From assembly GCA_963575745.1 (NCBI GenBank), contig CAUYUJ010011248.1, positions 403,768-467,767 of the forward strand: a stretch of DNA of 64,000 nucleotides, written 5' to 3'. Shown one piece after another: positions 1-10,524 of this stretch (the stretch's first letter is position 1; every line of letters starts with the position of its first letter). The position numbers and the translations under genes are program-made. This stretch comes from Prorocentrum cordatum (taxonomy: Eukaryota > Sar > Dinophyceae > Prorocentrales > Prorocentraceae). Below the pieces are notes generated by a model, which searched no databases, was not told the DNA's origin, and saw only the letters and a program-made list of their open reading frames with translations.

Positions 1-1
1 T

Positions 2-1159
2 GCCAAGAAGGAAGTGGTGCCAGCGCTGCGCGAGGCATTGAACCACACCGAGAAGCAGAAGGTCGAGATGGTAACCTTGGCCACCAACCGCCAAACGCAT
101 CTGCTGCACAAGTACAAGAAGGCGACGGCAAGTGACAGAGCCGCTTACCAGGTGAAGAGGTGGAAGAAGGAGAAGATGGCCCAGTCCCTGGTCAAGGGTG
201 GCTCCACGCCCGCCTTTAGCAAATGGCTGGCGGAGTTGATCGTTTCCCGCAGCTCTGGTGGGGACGATGCGGCTGCAACCGTTTTCCTGCGCGAGCGGAT
301 CCAGGAGAACCTTGCCGAGGTGGAATTCGACACCCAGTCGATGGCCATCTTCACGAGAGAGAACCCAGCCGCGGACAGCCAGGAGTCGAACCTGTGACAG
401 AACGTCCAACACATCTTCGACAGTGCCTTCCAGACTTTCGCGGACAGCAAGATGGAGAGTGTGACGGCGGAGCTTCGTAGCCACGTGCAGTGGCCAGGTG
501 CAATGGGGAGGATGACTGAGTGCTGGGCTGCAAGCATGGAGTACATCGAGGCGTTCGCCGCGAAGGATATGCAGACGAAAGGCGCAGAGATGTGGATCGT
601 CGGCTCGGGGATGGACGCCTCGAGGATCCACCCGTCGTCTGTGCCAGTGCCTGGCGCTCCGTGCATCGTCCGCTGTGTGTCGGGCCATTTGTTGATCCAC
701 GCCTCTGCCATGAAGACATTCCTCGACCTCGGCATCGCGGTGAACGACTACCAGCAGCACCTGGCAACGCCCTCAGGCAGCGAGACCCTCAAGAAGTCGA
801 CTGTCGCGATCTTGATGAACGGCGACTGCGTGTACGTGCCTGCGGGTTGGTACTGGTCCATCGCCGCGGTGGCCTCGCTGATGAAGGACCTGTACAGCAC
901 AGACGGCGAGGACTGCAAGCCGAGAGGGAGGCCGACGGCGAAGGCGAGGCTGGCGCCGTCGGCGGCGTCAGCGACCACGGAGGTGTTCGGCTTCGCAGCG
1001 GTGGCCACCATCTGGTCCGAGAAGCTGCTCGAGAACGTTCCTCAGAACGTGCGCGGGGCGGTGGTGGCTGCGAGCGCGGCCCACTTCGAGACGAAGCGGG
1101 GCAGGGCCATGTGGACGGAGAGGGAGGCCCTCTTCAACAAGTACTTCGTGCGTGGCTGA
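2..1159 (+). CDS. Unrecognised dinoflagellate protein, 3' part, cut by the window edge
   Basis: One reading frame is open from base 2 to the TGA at 1157-1159, except for a TGA at 395-397. The residues on both sides of that stop read as ordinary protein: a basic, coiled-coil-like stretch before it, and FDSAFQTFADSK then a folded-looking region after it. The stop can be removed without frame change as an 81-base GT-AG intron (320-400), or it may be a lesion. Around residues 270-280 of the visible part the motif GDCVYVPAGWYW recalls the PxGWxH strand of cupin/JmjC proteins, but the metal ligands are not evident, so no function is assigned. There is no start codon in view; the gene begins upstream of the window. 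Confidence 0.55.
320..400 (+). other. Candidate short intron carrying the in-frame TGA
   Basis: GTGGAA at the 5' end and TGACAG at the 3' end; 81 bases, phase 0, and removal keeps the frame. In-frame GT codons are common, so this is only a possibility. Confidence 0.35.
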
Positions 1160-1250
1160 GCCCTGCGCTCGGCCCGACGCCCAGCCCGACGCCCAGCCCC
1201 GACGCGTCGCACCCAAGGCTGAGAGAGAAACATGTGGGCCCATATCTGTG

Positions 1251-1475
1251 GAGCTTCGCTCTCAATGCATCCTGACACCGTGGACGTTCACACACACATA
1301 TATCTATATATATATATATAGGTGGAGCTTCGCTCTCAGTGCACCTTGGACGTACTATGTATACATATAGGTATGGATATATCGTGTTCACCTCTTATGG
1401 CCCTGGATGTTTATATGTGTAGCGTCGCTATCGACAATACCCTCACACTTTGTATACATAGAGCTTCGCTCTGAG
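1251..1475. repeat. Three copies of GAGCTTCGCTCTCA plus a TA microsatellite
   Basis: The short motif recurs at 1251-1264, 1326-1339 and, with one change, 1461-1474. A TA-rich tract (about 1280-1320) lies between the first two copies. No gene is seen from 1160 to 1500. Confidence 0.7.
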
Positions 1476-1504
1476 TACGCTTTCTGGACAAGGAGTCCGA
1501 GTTG

Positions 1505-1787
1505 CCGCGGGCACGGCGACGACGACGACGAATACGACGAAAACGATGACGGCGGGGAGGATTAAGACGACGACGACGAGGAGCCTGACGGCAAGGACGG
1601 CGACGACGACGACAACGGCGACGACGACGACGGGAGGGAGGAGGGCGAGGACGACGAGGGCGACGGAAGGTCGTCGATGACGACGACGACGAAGACGACG
1701 ACGACGCCGACGCGGGGAGGAGGAGGAGGGCGACGACGACGTGGGAAGGAGGAGGAGGAGGAGTAGGAGGAGGAGGAGGACGACGTG

Positions 1788-1818
<31 letters not shown>

Positions 1819-2035
1819 CCGACGACCACGACGGGAGGGAGGAGGGCGAGGACGACGAGGGCGATGGAAGGTCGACGATGACGACGATGACGAAGACGAC
1901 GACGACGACGACGACGACGACGGGGGGGGGAGGGCTACGACGACGACGGGAGGAACCACGACGACGACATCGACGACGACGACGACCACGACGACGACGT
2001 GAAGGAAGAGGACGACGACGACAACGTCGACTCGC
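1505..2035. repeat. GAC/GAG trinucleotide-rich low-complexity tract
   Basis: About 530 bases of GAC, GAG and GGA triplets. Long open frames in several phases and on both strands are products of the repeat (Asp, Arg, Ser or Val runs) and are not called as genes. Confidence 0.85.
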
Positions 2036-2505
2036 GCCAATGGCGTGCCGCGCCGTGCCGTGCTCGCGTGCGGTGTCGTGCCATGCGTTGCGGTGCCGCG
2101 CCCGCGTGTCGTGCCGTCCCGTGCCATGTTGTGGCGCGCGTTCCTGCGAAATGGCGCGATGCTGCTCTAGTGGTGCGCATTGCGTGTCCGCCTTGGTCAA
2201 AGTTCGACGTTCGGCGCGTTGCTTTCGTGCCATTCGGTTTCGATCGGGTAACCGCGCTGACGCGTCCGCTTGAATCGATTAGGCGCGTGCTTGTGGGGGT
2301 CGCGATGCACGCGCGCCCGTTGCCCGCAATGTAGGCGACATCAGCGCGCGTCCTTCGATTACTAGCTCCGCTGGCAAGGAAAACGTGTTCTGTGTTTTTT
2401 AATGCAAAATTGCATGCGGGCATCCAGTGTGTGGATTGTTTTCTAGCGGCTCAGCGCTGTGTCATACCGTTCTCTAGGTAGACCGCCGCTGATCAGCAAC
2501 TTCCC
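2036..2505. other. Non-coding stretch before the large gene
   Basis: GC-rich sequence with many CGTGCCGTGC-like words to about 2150, then ordinary sequence. I see no gene here; it may be the promoter or 5' region of the gene that follows. Confidence 0.4.
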
Positions 2506-3228
2506 GTGACCTCGTGCCTTCCCAATCATGGGCGCCCCTTTTCATCTCGGCGCCCACCGTCTGGCGAATCGGACCTTGGCCTTCCTACGGAGAGGTCGAG
2601 GGCGCCCGCAGGCTCCGTCTGGGGACCTGGGATCGACGCCGCGGCTGGGGTTGATGCCGCAGCCGGAGCAGCTGCCGCGGCTGCTGCCGCTGCCGCCTAT
2701 CGCAGCCCTGCTGAGAGAACGTTGGATGCAAGAGCAGCCGAAGCCGTTGAGGCGCGGGCGGAGGCTGAACGCCTTCGTGTCGAGGTTGAGGCGAAGGCCA
2801 AAGCCGCAGCCGCTGCCCCTAAAGCCAGCGCCGCGAGTGCCTCCGGCTCCGCCTCTCCTCCTCCTCTGGCACCTGCGGCCGCTGCGCCGGCACCGCAGGT
2901 TGCCCTTGCTGTTAGCGCCGCGAGTGCCTCTGGCTCAGCCCCGGCACCCGCGGCTGCTACGCCGGCGCCTAAGGCGGCCCCGGCTATGCCTCCGCCTCCC
3001 AAGGCTCCCCCGCTCTTTCATTGCCCGCCCGCTCAGGCTCAGGCCAAAGCCCGGGAGATCACACAGGCGGCTTCGGCCATCGTGAACGCGCCTGCTTCGG
3101 CCGCTACGCGGACCGGTGCAGGTGACGAACCCACGCCTCCCGGCGCAACATAGTACACCGTCTGTGACGGTCGATGGCTGAGGAATCTCATTACGAGTGA
3201 ACCGTACCATGCCCGCGGGCCGTGGAGG
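2506..3228 (+). CDS. Large gene, first visible segment: Ala/Pro-rich region
   Basis: The frame is open from about 2506. The only start at that point is GTG, so the true start or a 5' splice junction is not identified. The protein is rich in Ala and Pro, with a Glu/Arg/Ala helix in the middle and repeated SAASASGSA blocks. A TAG at 3151-3153 interrupts the frame; the same frame then continues with ordinary protein (YTVCDGRWL and onward). A GT-AG intron at 3082-3153 (72 bases, phase 0) removes the stop. A second candidate intron, 3229-3296 (68 bases, GTTTTT to ATGAAG), joins this segment in frame to the next. The word AATRT seen here recurs in later segments, including those beyond 44 kb. Confidence 0.5.
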
Positions 3229-3290
3229 GTTTTTGAATTCCAGCCGCAGTTAGGCAACTGTCGCAAAGAACCCCCTGAGATGCCCAAGCA

Positions 3291-4995
3291 ATGAAGCAAT
3301 GGGTCGAGTTCCTACGGAACCGGCTCAAATATTACCTCAGCATCACAAACCCCGAGGATTTGCGGGGCATTGACACACTCACTGGCGTCCAGCTGTGCCG
3401 TAAGTACACAGGCGTTGCTCGGGCCCATGGCCATGAGTGCACCAATGTTATGGGGGAGGACGTATACGCCCTTTCACAAAAGAAGAACCCGCGCGATGCC
3501 TTTTCGTTCGTTGATGAGACAACCACTGACAAGGGTACGTATTTCAACAAACTTCAGCTCCGCATCGTCTCTGATTCCACCATGAGCTTCCGGATTCCCA
3601 ATGACATGAAGAACGTGCACGTCACGTCCCAGATGCAGAGCAGTATTGAGAATTGCTCCGGTACACCTGTCGCAGGTGCTACTGGCCCCCGGCTCATTGC
3701 GAGGACGAGGGCTCGGACCTTTGATGCAGGCGGCCCTGAGCAATGGCACCAGAAATACCAAGTCATCTTCTGGTCGTTCAATGAGGCGTGCGATTCCAAT
3801 TACGCCGTCATCGGGGTTGGTGAGCGCGTTGAAACAGATTCTCCGAAATTGCGGGCTGTCTACGACAAGCTCCGCAATACCGCCCGTGGCCTCACTGACG
3901 CCTGTGCCGACAGACAAGCCGTTGACAGCGCTACGCGCATTATTGTTGCAGGCGGGCACCGCAAAAATTGGGTCTCTGATTCTGGCATTGTGGCCATGCA
4001 TCCTTATTGGAAGGACTTGGCCAACACCGCCCGTGAAGCTATGAATCAGCGCGTGACGGAGCTCCGCACTAGGGGGCTTCCTGTGAAGGTGATGATCGTC
4101 GAAGGCTCACCTCTCTACGCCCCCCTGACGCACAGGAAGCATGGCGCCTTCCATTCCGTCAACGCGAGCCCAAAATACGTCATGAAGAAGACGGTCATGG
4201 GATGGGGCAGTGAGTTGGCGGACAAGACTGGCTTTGCGTTGTCAGGCGCTCAGATCGCTTCCGCGTGCATCTCGGCTCTGATTCGCGTCGCCAATTTCCA
4301 ATTTGCGCCTCCTGCTCAAGCGAGCGTGCACGCTAAGCGGTTTCTCACACTCAAAATATGGGCCTTTAAGGAAGGTGCTGAGCCGACAACTACGGTGGGC
4401 GCTCTCCCTTTCGAAGAAGATGGCAGCAACGCAGCGCGGGCAAAACCTCAGGGTCCTGTGAATTGCCCTCCTTCCGGTGACTTCCTTGATTGGACCACCA
4501 CCGGCATGGATGAAAGGAGCCGAGCGGATTTCATTGGGAAGATCTCGTCGGAGAGTGCCTTCTTCCTGCCACGCATTGCTGAGGGGCACCACGTGCCCGG
4601 AATGCCCCCCCGCGGTAAACATTATTCCCATCGTTGATAAAAAGACGGTCAGGGTCCTTGAGAACTGGGACAGGGCCGCCCGCGGGGAGCCGATTGTTGA
4701 ACCACCCACTGAGTCGACCGCTGAGTCGCCTACGGCTGAACTCAGTCAGGCTGCTCTCACGGCGCCTGGATCCTCTGAGGCAGGGTCGGTCGGTGCTGCT
4801 TCCAGCCGTGCTGCCGGCCCCGCGCAACCCCCCGCTGAACGGCCGCCTCTGGGCGTGGATCCCATGGATCAATCGCCAAATGACCAGAAGTATAACGCCG
4901 ACCAAGCTTTTGAACCGCACCAGAAGCCTGTTCTGGCTGCGGACGGCGGGATGATCTTGCGCCCTGCGACGACTCAGGAGACACAACGGCCTCCG
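3291..4995 (+). CDS. Large gene, second segment: unrecognised globular domain and Pro/Glu/Ser linker
   Basis: An uninterrupted frame runs from 3291 to 4637. It encodes about 430 residues of non-repetitive, globular-looking sequence with several Trp and Cys residues; I recognise no family. An ATG stands at 3291, but sequence before it also reads as coding, so this is probably an internal exon. Near 4604-4610 a C7 run shifts the frame. One base fewer gives a natural continuation (PIVDKKTVRVLENWD, then an acidic Pro/Ser/Ala linker) to about 4995. A 52-base GT-AG intron at 4593-4644 would restore the frame equally well. The segment ends at a TAA (5002-5004), which a 58-base candidate intron (4996-5053) removes. 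Confidence 0.5.
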
Positions 4996-5053
4996 GTCGT
5001 CTAAGACGAACCTGTGGCCTGGAGATACCATTAAGTCCATCCGTGCTACGTAG

Positions 5054-7537
5054 GAAGACGAGGACCCTAAGACCCACAGCAATGCCACTAGCGTGAAGAA
5101 ATGGACTCAACAGGCTAACAACGCCTGGCTCGCTAAGCGTTTTGTCACGGCGAAGCTTAACTTTGAGCCGACTTCTGACTTGTTCATTCATTTGATTGCA
5201 CGTGCGTTCAGGATGCGCAGGGACCGAACACGGAACCCATCCATTGAGTTTCACATGCCGACCATTGCGGAGCGCTTTGATTGGGGCCGAGCCACCATGA
5301 ACAAGCTCGGTGAGTGCGACTGCCAGGGCATTGAGATCGTCATACCTTTCTTCGTGAAAGACGGGGCGATCGGTGACCGGCCATTATGGTTGCACAGCAC
5401 CAGCGTTTGGAAGCTCTACTCGATCCTTGAGGGTCACATGCTCTTACCGTCTGACCCTAAGTACGGGGGCAACATTAAAGAGACCAAGAACGGCAAGCAT
5501 ATCCCAAGTGATTATTGGTTTTCTCCAGACCGCTTCGAAAAGGAATGCCCTAACAGGCGCTCCCCTCGCATGGGCTACACTCATTACATTGGGTGGTTCC
5601 AGGACGGGTTTTGGTGGGGCGTTGAGCTTGTCTTCGCGCGCGCTCAGGAACACATGAACAGTCACGAAGGCAAGCAGTACTCGTGCCCCGACCCTAAGAA
5701 CATTATCCTGGTCGAGCTACGTCTCGTCAGGCTTTCCCCTCGGGACCTGAACAACACTGATGCCGCTTTCCTGATCAACCAACGCAAACTGGGCCCTGAT
5801 CAAGCGCTTGATTACGACATTGCTGTCGAGGTCCCGCGGCGCTACGATCTGAACAAGGGGGCCAGTGAAAATCTGCAGTGGTGGGGCAGTAAGTGGATCG
5901 CGTCGAACTGGACAAGCCCCGTTGCAATGAAGGGGGAGCCATTCCTCCCTTACAGGAAGGAGATGGTCTGGGAGATTTTCGAATACCTTCATCGGGCCGG
6001 CTATAGGTTCAACTGCATTTGCTCTGAGCTCTTCGGCGCTGGGGGTCCTGAGGAACTCGATGCCATGGCTGCCATGAACCAGTGGCTCCAGAACCTGAAG
6101 ATTTCTGGCATTGAAAATCGCCCAGCCCCACAGGTGGATGCGGCGATGGGGGTGCGGGCCCCGCCGGCGGCCATCCGAGCACCCGGGTCGCCCCCGCTCC
6201 CGGCGCCCAAGGCGTCGGCAGCTGACGCAGCTGCTCCGGCCCCCCAGTCCGCGGCTGCCCCGGCTTCTTCCGGGGTGGCCCGACGCTGGGGGGACGGGAA
6301 AGGCTCAGCCTCGCCGTCACAACAGCTAGTTGAGGCGGCCTCCCCCTCTGCTCCTGCCGCGGCCGCTGATCCGCCGAGAGAGACAACGCCTCCGACGGCA
6401 GGGGAGGCGACTGCTGCACCGCAGGATGAGCCCATGCCGCAGGCGGCCGCTGACCCCGAATCGGCTGCGCCGGCAGGGGAGGCTGCCGCGGCTGGGCAAC
6501 AGCAAGGACCTACGGTCACGCTGTTTGGCCGTGTCTTGGTCTTTGTTGCTTCCACATTGACTCCCGCTGAGCCCTTAACAGCGGCTCAGCAAGAATCCGT
6601 TGATCGAGTTGCTCTCATCATGAAAACACTCAACGACATCCCTTCGCGCGGAGCACTTACAGTTCGCGCCGCCTCGACCATGGAGGGGATCGAGCGCATT
6701 CTTCGATACAGCGGTGTGCAGTTTTTCATTAACAAGAAAATCCTACGGACTACCCTGCAAACACCCAACGAGCCTGAACTTAGCACTAAGGCCTTCTTTG
6801 CTCGGAATGATGTTCCTTGGCCACCTGGCATCCCTGCCAACTGGTCTATCACTAGCATCGCTCCTGATACGGATCCGGACTTGGTGGCTACGAACGTGCA
6901 GGAATTGATAGACAATCCTGCGCTTTGCAGCGCGCGATTCCTTGACTCGGGTGACAAGGGCCCGTTGTGCTCTTTCGAGGTGTATCCTCCGGGCGCCCGT
7001 CAGAACCTCATTGCCCTGATGGAACGCCTTGTCGGCTACTTCTTTGGCGACCCGCACGAGCTCGACAATGGTTTTGCGCGTGGGATGTGGAGGAATGAGA
7101 TAAACTACGTTGCCACTGCGGAGCTCTCTCCCCTTGAGTTGAGCACCCTGACATCCACTCTCACCTTCGCTCATCACCCGAACCTCATGAGCATGAGGAC
7201 GTGGCCCCAAAAGCCCCCTGAGGTTCAGCTGCAGCCGGGCGAGACCTGGCCATCATTGGCCATGGTCAAGGACTGTTGGGGTCGCTGCGCGAATTCCCTG
7301 CATGAATCCCTCTACGCAATCAGCCCTCAATACCCCGGGACGCCGTCCAGCAACCCTAGCGGCGGCGAGCCTTATCTGGAATTCTTTTTAAAATCGGGGC
7401 GTGGCGTGAATGGGTTGAGCGCGATATTCTGCGCAGAGATGCCCCTAATGCACCAGTTCCGCCAACCCCTGATGCTGGCGACGTTTCCATTGTCGCAGAC
7501 GTCATCCCGGGGCCCATTTCTCTCGGCGAACGGTTAA
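5054..7537 (+). CDS. Large gene, third segment: possible ADP-ribosyltransferase-like fold, linker, second unknown domain
   Basis: About 800 residues in one open frame. Roughly residues 95-120 contain PLWLHSTSVWKLYSILEGHM. This resembles the H-x-T plus helix and GL/GH pattern at the NAD pocket of ART/PARP/Tpt1-type folds, and aromatic-rich strands follow (GWFQDGFWWGVELVF). That comparison is by eye and is weak. An Ala/Pro linker of about 130 residues (from about 6120 to 6490) separates this from a second globular region with no recognised family. The frame drifts between about 7400 and 7560: sequence in the next two phases also reads as coding, so one or two small indels or an intron lie there. 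Confidence 0.5.
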   Translation, partial: EDEDPKTHSNATSVKKWTQQANNAWLAKRFVTAKLNFEPTSDLFIHLIARAFRMRRDRTRNPSIEFHMPTIAERFDWGRATMNKLGECDCQGIEIVIPFFVKDGAIGDRPLWLHSTSVWKLYSILEGHMLLPSDPKYGGNIKETKNGKHIPSDYWFSPDRFEKECPNRRSPRMGYTHYIGWFQDGFWWGVELVFARAQEHMNSHEGKQYSCPDPKNIILVELRLVRLSPRDLNNTDAAFLINQRKLGPDQALDYDIAVEVPRRYDLNKGASENLQWWGSKWIASNWTSPVAMKGEPFLPYRKEMVWEIFEYLHRAGYRFNCICSELFGAGGPEELDAMAAMNQWLQNLKISGIENRPAPQVDAAMGVRAPPAAIRAPGSPPLPAPKASAADAAAPAPQSAAAPASSGVARRWGDGKGSASPSQQLVEAASPSAPAAAADPPRETTPPTAGEATAAPQDEPMPQAAADPESAAPAGEAAAAGQQQGPTVTLFGRVLVFVASTLTPAEPLTAAQQESVDRVALIMKTLNDIPSRGALTVRAASTMEGIERILRYSGVQFFINKKILRTTLQTPNEPELSTKAFFARNDVPWPPGIPANWSITSIAPDTDPDLVATNVQELIDNPALCSARFLDSGDKGPLCSFEVYPPGARQNLIALMERLVGYFFGDPHELDNGFARGMWRNEINYVATAELSPLELSTLTSTLTFAHHPNLMSMRTWPQKPPEVQLQPGETWPSLAMVKDCWGRCANSLHESLYAISPQYPGTPSSNPSGGEPYLEFFLKSGRGVNGLSAIFCAEMPLMHQFRQPLMLATFPLSQTSSRGPFLSANG

Positions 7538-7544
7538 CTACGTT

Positions 7545-8793
7545 TTCCGTCGCCCATGGACAATCTCCCCCGATATTGTCGAGAGCTGGAATATGGCCCA
7601 TCAGTGCCAGCAGCTCTACACCGTTGCCTTGCACACCTCTAAGACCAAACTTGATAAATACAGGCAGCGGCGGGATGATGACGAGCTGCGCGATGAATGC
7701 CGAGCATTTCTTCGAGTAGTTACCGCTGCCCGCAATATCGCCCTTGAAGCCATCAGGATGGCCAACTAGAAGGCCGCCGCCCTTCACGGAGTCCCTGAGC
7801 AGCCTCAGTCAGAAACGTCGTCGGATGCTGAGTCGGTGAAGCCAGAGGAGGAGGCAGCTGCTGTGAAAGACGAGGCGGCGGCCAGGGCCGAGCTTGCGAA
7901 AGAGGAAGGAAAAGAGGAGGACAAGAAGGACGGCATGGCCCTCCCTGTTGGTGTGGGCCCCGCCGCTTCCTCTCCGGCCGCTACGCGCGCCGGAAGGCCT
8001 TCCACTGAGGTCGAGACCCAGGATGCGCGCGACCCTTCTTCGTTCGGTCTATTCGGTTTCGTATCCAGGTCCGAGGCCAGCTACGCTGGACCTTCGGGCG
8101 GGCCCCCTTCCGCTGAGCGAGGCTCCAGTTCTCATGGGCCCTCTGCTCCAGGCGGTGAGGGGTCCGCTCTCCCGTCCCCTGGCGCCCCGGCCGTGCCGGC
8201 CGGTGGCGGCGCGGACACTGCTGACGACCCCGTGGACACCACCGAGGCCGCTGGCACCGCGGTCCCGGACCAGGGGGCCGCCGAGCAAGTGGGATTCTTG
8301 GGGCGTGTGCTCACTGACGGTCAACGGGCTCAGATAGCCACTGATGCCGATTCTGACACCCGAACGCCTCCGGCGCATCGACAGAATTGTTTTGATCGGC
8401 TGACCCTTCCCCAAGAACCAATCGCCCTTCAGCCTGATCCGCGTCCGTGTTTCGGTGCCACCGGGCAGCGCGTCGCCACCCCATCTCAAAACATTGCCTG
8501 GGCTGAGCAGCCCCCTGACAGGCAGGAGCTCTACCTTAACGAAGTTGGGGTGGGTGGCGTTGCGGACGTACGTGAGCGTGAGGGCGCGGCCAAACTTGAG
8601 CAGTCCTTACGGAACTGCCATATTTGCGGTTGCGTCCCTGAGCAAGTGATGTTGAGACGCTTTGCGTCGGCTCGCACCATCCCTGAATTGGCCGAGTTTG
8701 TCTCTGATCCCATCTTTGACTTCCTTGCGGCCATCGAGGATGATGCGGAGTTTGACTTGGCCGTGAAACTCCAACAGGGGTTGCGCCATTCCC
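7545..8793 (+). CDS. Large gene, fourth segment: charged helical and acidic linker region
   Basis: From about 7545 the frame encodes a Trp/Gln-containing helix and a basic helix, meets a TAG at 7767-7769, and continues in the same frame as an acidic Lys/Glu region, a Ser/Pro/Ala region and a globular part. The latter carries a possible zinc pair (CHICGC, near 8618-8636). A 54-base GT-AG intron (7716-7769, GTAGTT to AACTAG, phase 0) would remove the stop. The frame stays open until a TGA at 8856-8858, which a 69-base candidate intron (8794-8862, starting GTGAGG) also removes in frame. The word SPAATR again links this to the other segments. Confidence 0.45.
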
Positions 8794-8862
8794 GTGAGGT
8801 TTATAACGGCCTTCCGAGAACGGCTTACGGCCACCTCGAGCCTTCAACTATACTCTGACCAG

Positions 8863-9287
8863 GGCCCCATCCAGGCTTGGCACCTACGGTGCATGGCATA
8901 ATGCTTACCCGGGGTCCCGTGATTCCCTTTTCCCGCGTCTCTCGGCGTATCCTTTGGCTCCTCCGTCATTGCTCTCTCCACGTAAGAAACAGCGGCGGTT
9001 GGTGCTATATTGGGGATCTCCTTAAGACGGCAGAGGACAGTGATACCGCCAAGGAGAAGCCTTTCGCCTTTATGAAGCAGGCGTCATCGCTTCTGAGCCC
9101 CTTCTGATGTGCAGATCATTGGAGTTCGAGGGGCTAAGCTCCAGCAGGCCCCTGAGTGCCTCCGCGATTACTACCACGGTCTACATGCTGCAGATGAGGG
9201 CTTCTCTGAGTGGATGATTCCCGTGTTCATTCGGGCGGTGGCTGGACATTCGCTGTTCACGCCCCGCGACGACCGCATGCACCTTCG
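8863..9287 (+). CDS. Large gene, fifth segment: Tpt1/KptA-like N-lobe
   Basis: Tpt1/KptA enzymes transfer a splice-junction 2'-phosphate from RNA to NAD. Their N-terminal winged helix has the pattern LSxxLxxxLRH...GWxxVxDLL, followed by (I)RAxxGHS. Here SRRILWLLRH and GGWCYIGDLL occur in the right order and spacing, then FIRAVAGHSLF at about 9225-9257. A single frame change lies between them near the CCCC run at 9098-9101 (TGA at 9105-9107 otherwise). A GTAAGA at 8982 could alternatively open a 133-base intron, but that would delete the GGW motif. The segment ends at CTTCG/GTAACC; the NAD-contacting C-lobe is absent on this side and appears to follow at 44024. Confidence 0.55.
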
Positions 9288-9297
9288 GTAACCGATA

Positions 9298-9420
9298 ACC
9301 CCGGATATTAAACTCTAGGGGATAATAACGTTCGGGGTTCAGGGGGCGATAATCAAAGTAGCCCACCAGAGCCCAGCATAATGTCGAAGTAAGAGATGAT
9401 CAAGAGGAGCCGAAGCCGAG
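9298..9420. other. Left edge of the giant intron, no gene
   Basis: Unremarkable sequence. The word GATAATAACGTTCGGGG (about 9331-9347) resembles GATAATGAAGTTCGG near the right edge (43959-43973) and the core of satellite R2. Confidence 0.35.
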
Positions 9421-10495
9421 GACGTCTTGAGACATCCTTGGCGTTTAGTCTTCGTAAACATATCCGCGACAATGGCTTCTCTCGCTGGAGACATCCTCGA
9501 CAAATCCCTTGTTTCGCTTGAGACATCCACGAAATATAATTGTTTGCATATTGCTTATTTCGCTTGAGACACATTCAAATATTGCTTATTTCGCTTGAGA
9601 CATCCTCTTGCTTATTTCGTTTGAGACACCTTCAAATTATTGCTTATTTCGCTTGAGACATCCTCGAAATAATTGCGTGTTTCGCTTGAGATATTCTCAA
9701 TGTATTGCTTATTTCGCTGGAGACATCCTCAAACTATTGCTTGAGACATCTTCAAACGATTGCGCATTGCGCTTGAGACACCCTCAAACTATTGCATATT
9801 TCGCCTGAGACACCCTCAAACTATTGCTTATTTCGCTTGAGACATCCTCAGAATAATGGAGTGTTTCGCTCGAAACATCCTCAAACTATTGCTGATTTCG
9901 CCTGAAACATCCTGAAACTATTGCGTATTTCGCTTGAGGCATCTTCATACTATTGCTTATTTCGCTTGAGACACCCTCAAGCTATTATTTATTTCGCTGG
10001 AGACATCCTCGAAACAATTGCGTGGTTCGCTTGAGACACCCTCAAACTATTGCTTATTTCGCTGGAGACATCCTCAAACTATTGCTTGAGACATCTTCAA
10101 ACTATTGCGTATTTCGCTTGGGACATCCTCAAACTATTGCATATTTTGCTTGAGACACCTTCAAACTGTTGCTTATTTCGCTTGAGACATCCTCGAAATA
10201 ATTGTGTGTTTCGCGTGAGACATCCCCAAGCGATTGCTTATTTCGCTGGAGACATCCTCAAACTATTGCTTGAGACATCCTGAAACTATTGCGTATTTCG
10301 CTTGAGACATCTTCAAACTATGGCTTATCTCGCTTGAGACACCCTCAAACTATTGTTTATTTCGCTTGAGACATCCTCGATATAATTATGTGTTTCGCTT
10401 GAGACTTCCTCTAACAATTGCCTGGTTCGCTTGAGACATCCTCGAACAGATGCTCTTTTCGCTTGGGTCTTTTTGAAATTATAGTTATCCTCGCA
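9421..10495. repeat. R1 array, about 30 copies
   Basis: Head-to-tail units of about 33-37 bases built on TTTCGCTTGAGACATCCTC, with a variable A/T-rich middle (AAACTATTGCTTA). Copies differ by several bases and some are shortened. The array starts the repeat-filled part of the intron and abuts the 3' end of the first minus-strand gene. Confidence 0.9.
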
Positions 10496-10524
10496 GTCGA
10501 GCGCTCGACACTGAATGCTCGCAT

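Noticed and set aside
1411-2127. Long open frames on both strands rich in Val, Ser, Arg or Asp
   Set aside because: They are the six-phase reading of a GAC/GAG repeat, with no non-repetitive protein segment.
8982-9114. 133-base intron starting GTAAGA
   Set aside because: The splice consensus is good and the frame fits, but it would remove GGWCYIGDLL, a strong Tpt1 N-lobe match; a one-base error at CCCC is simpler.
9288-9450. Terminal inverted repeats at the edges of the 34.7 kb block
   Set aside because: CCCCGGATATTAAA on the left and the complement of TTTATTATCCGGGG on the right are partly alike, but the match is short and the right one lies inside coding sequence; no target duplication accompanies it.
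9421-10495. CRISPR-like array
   Set aside because: The repeats are short, variable and head to tail without unique spacers of fixed length, and the sequence is clearly eukaryotic.
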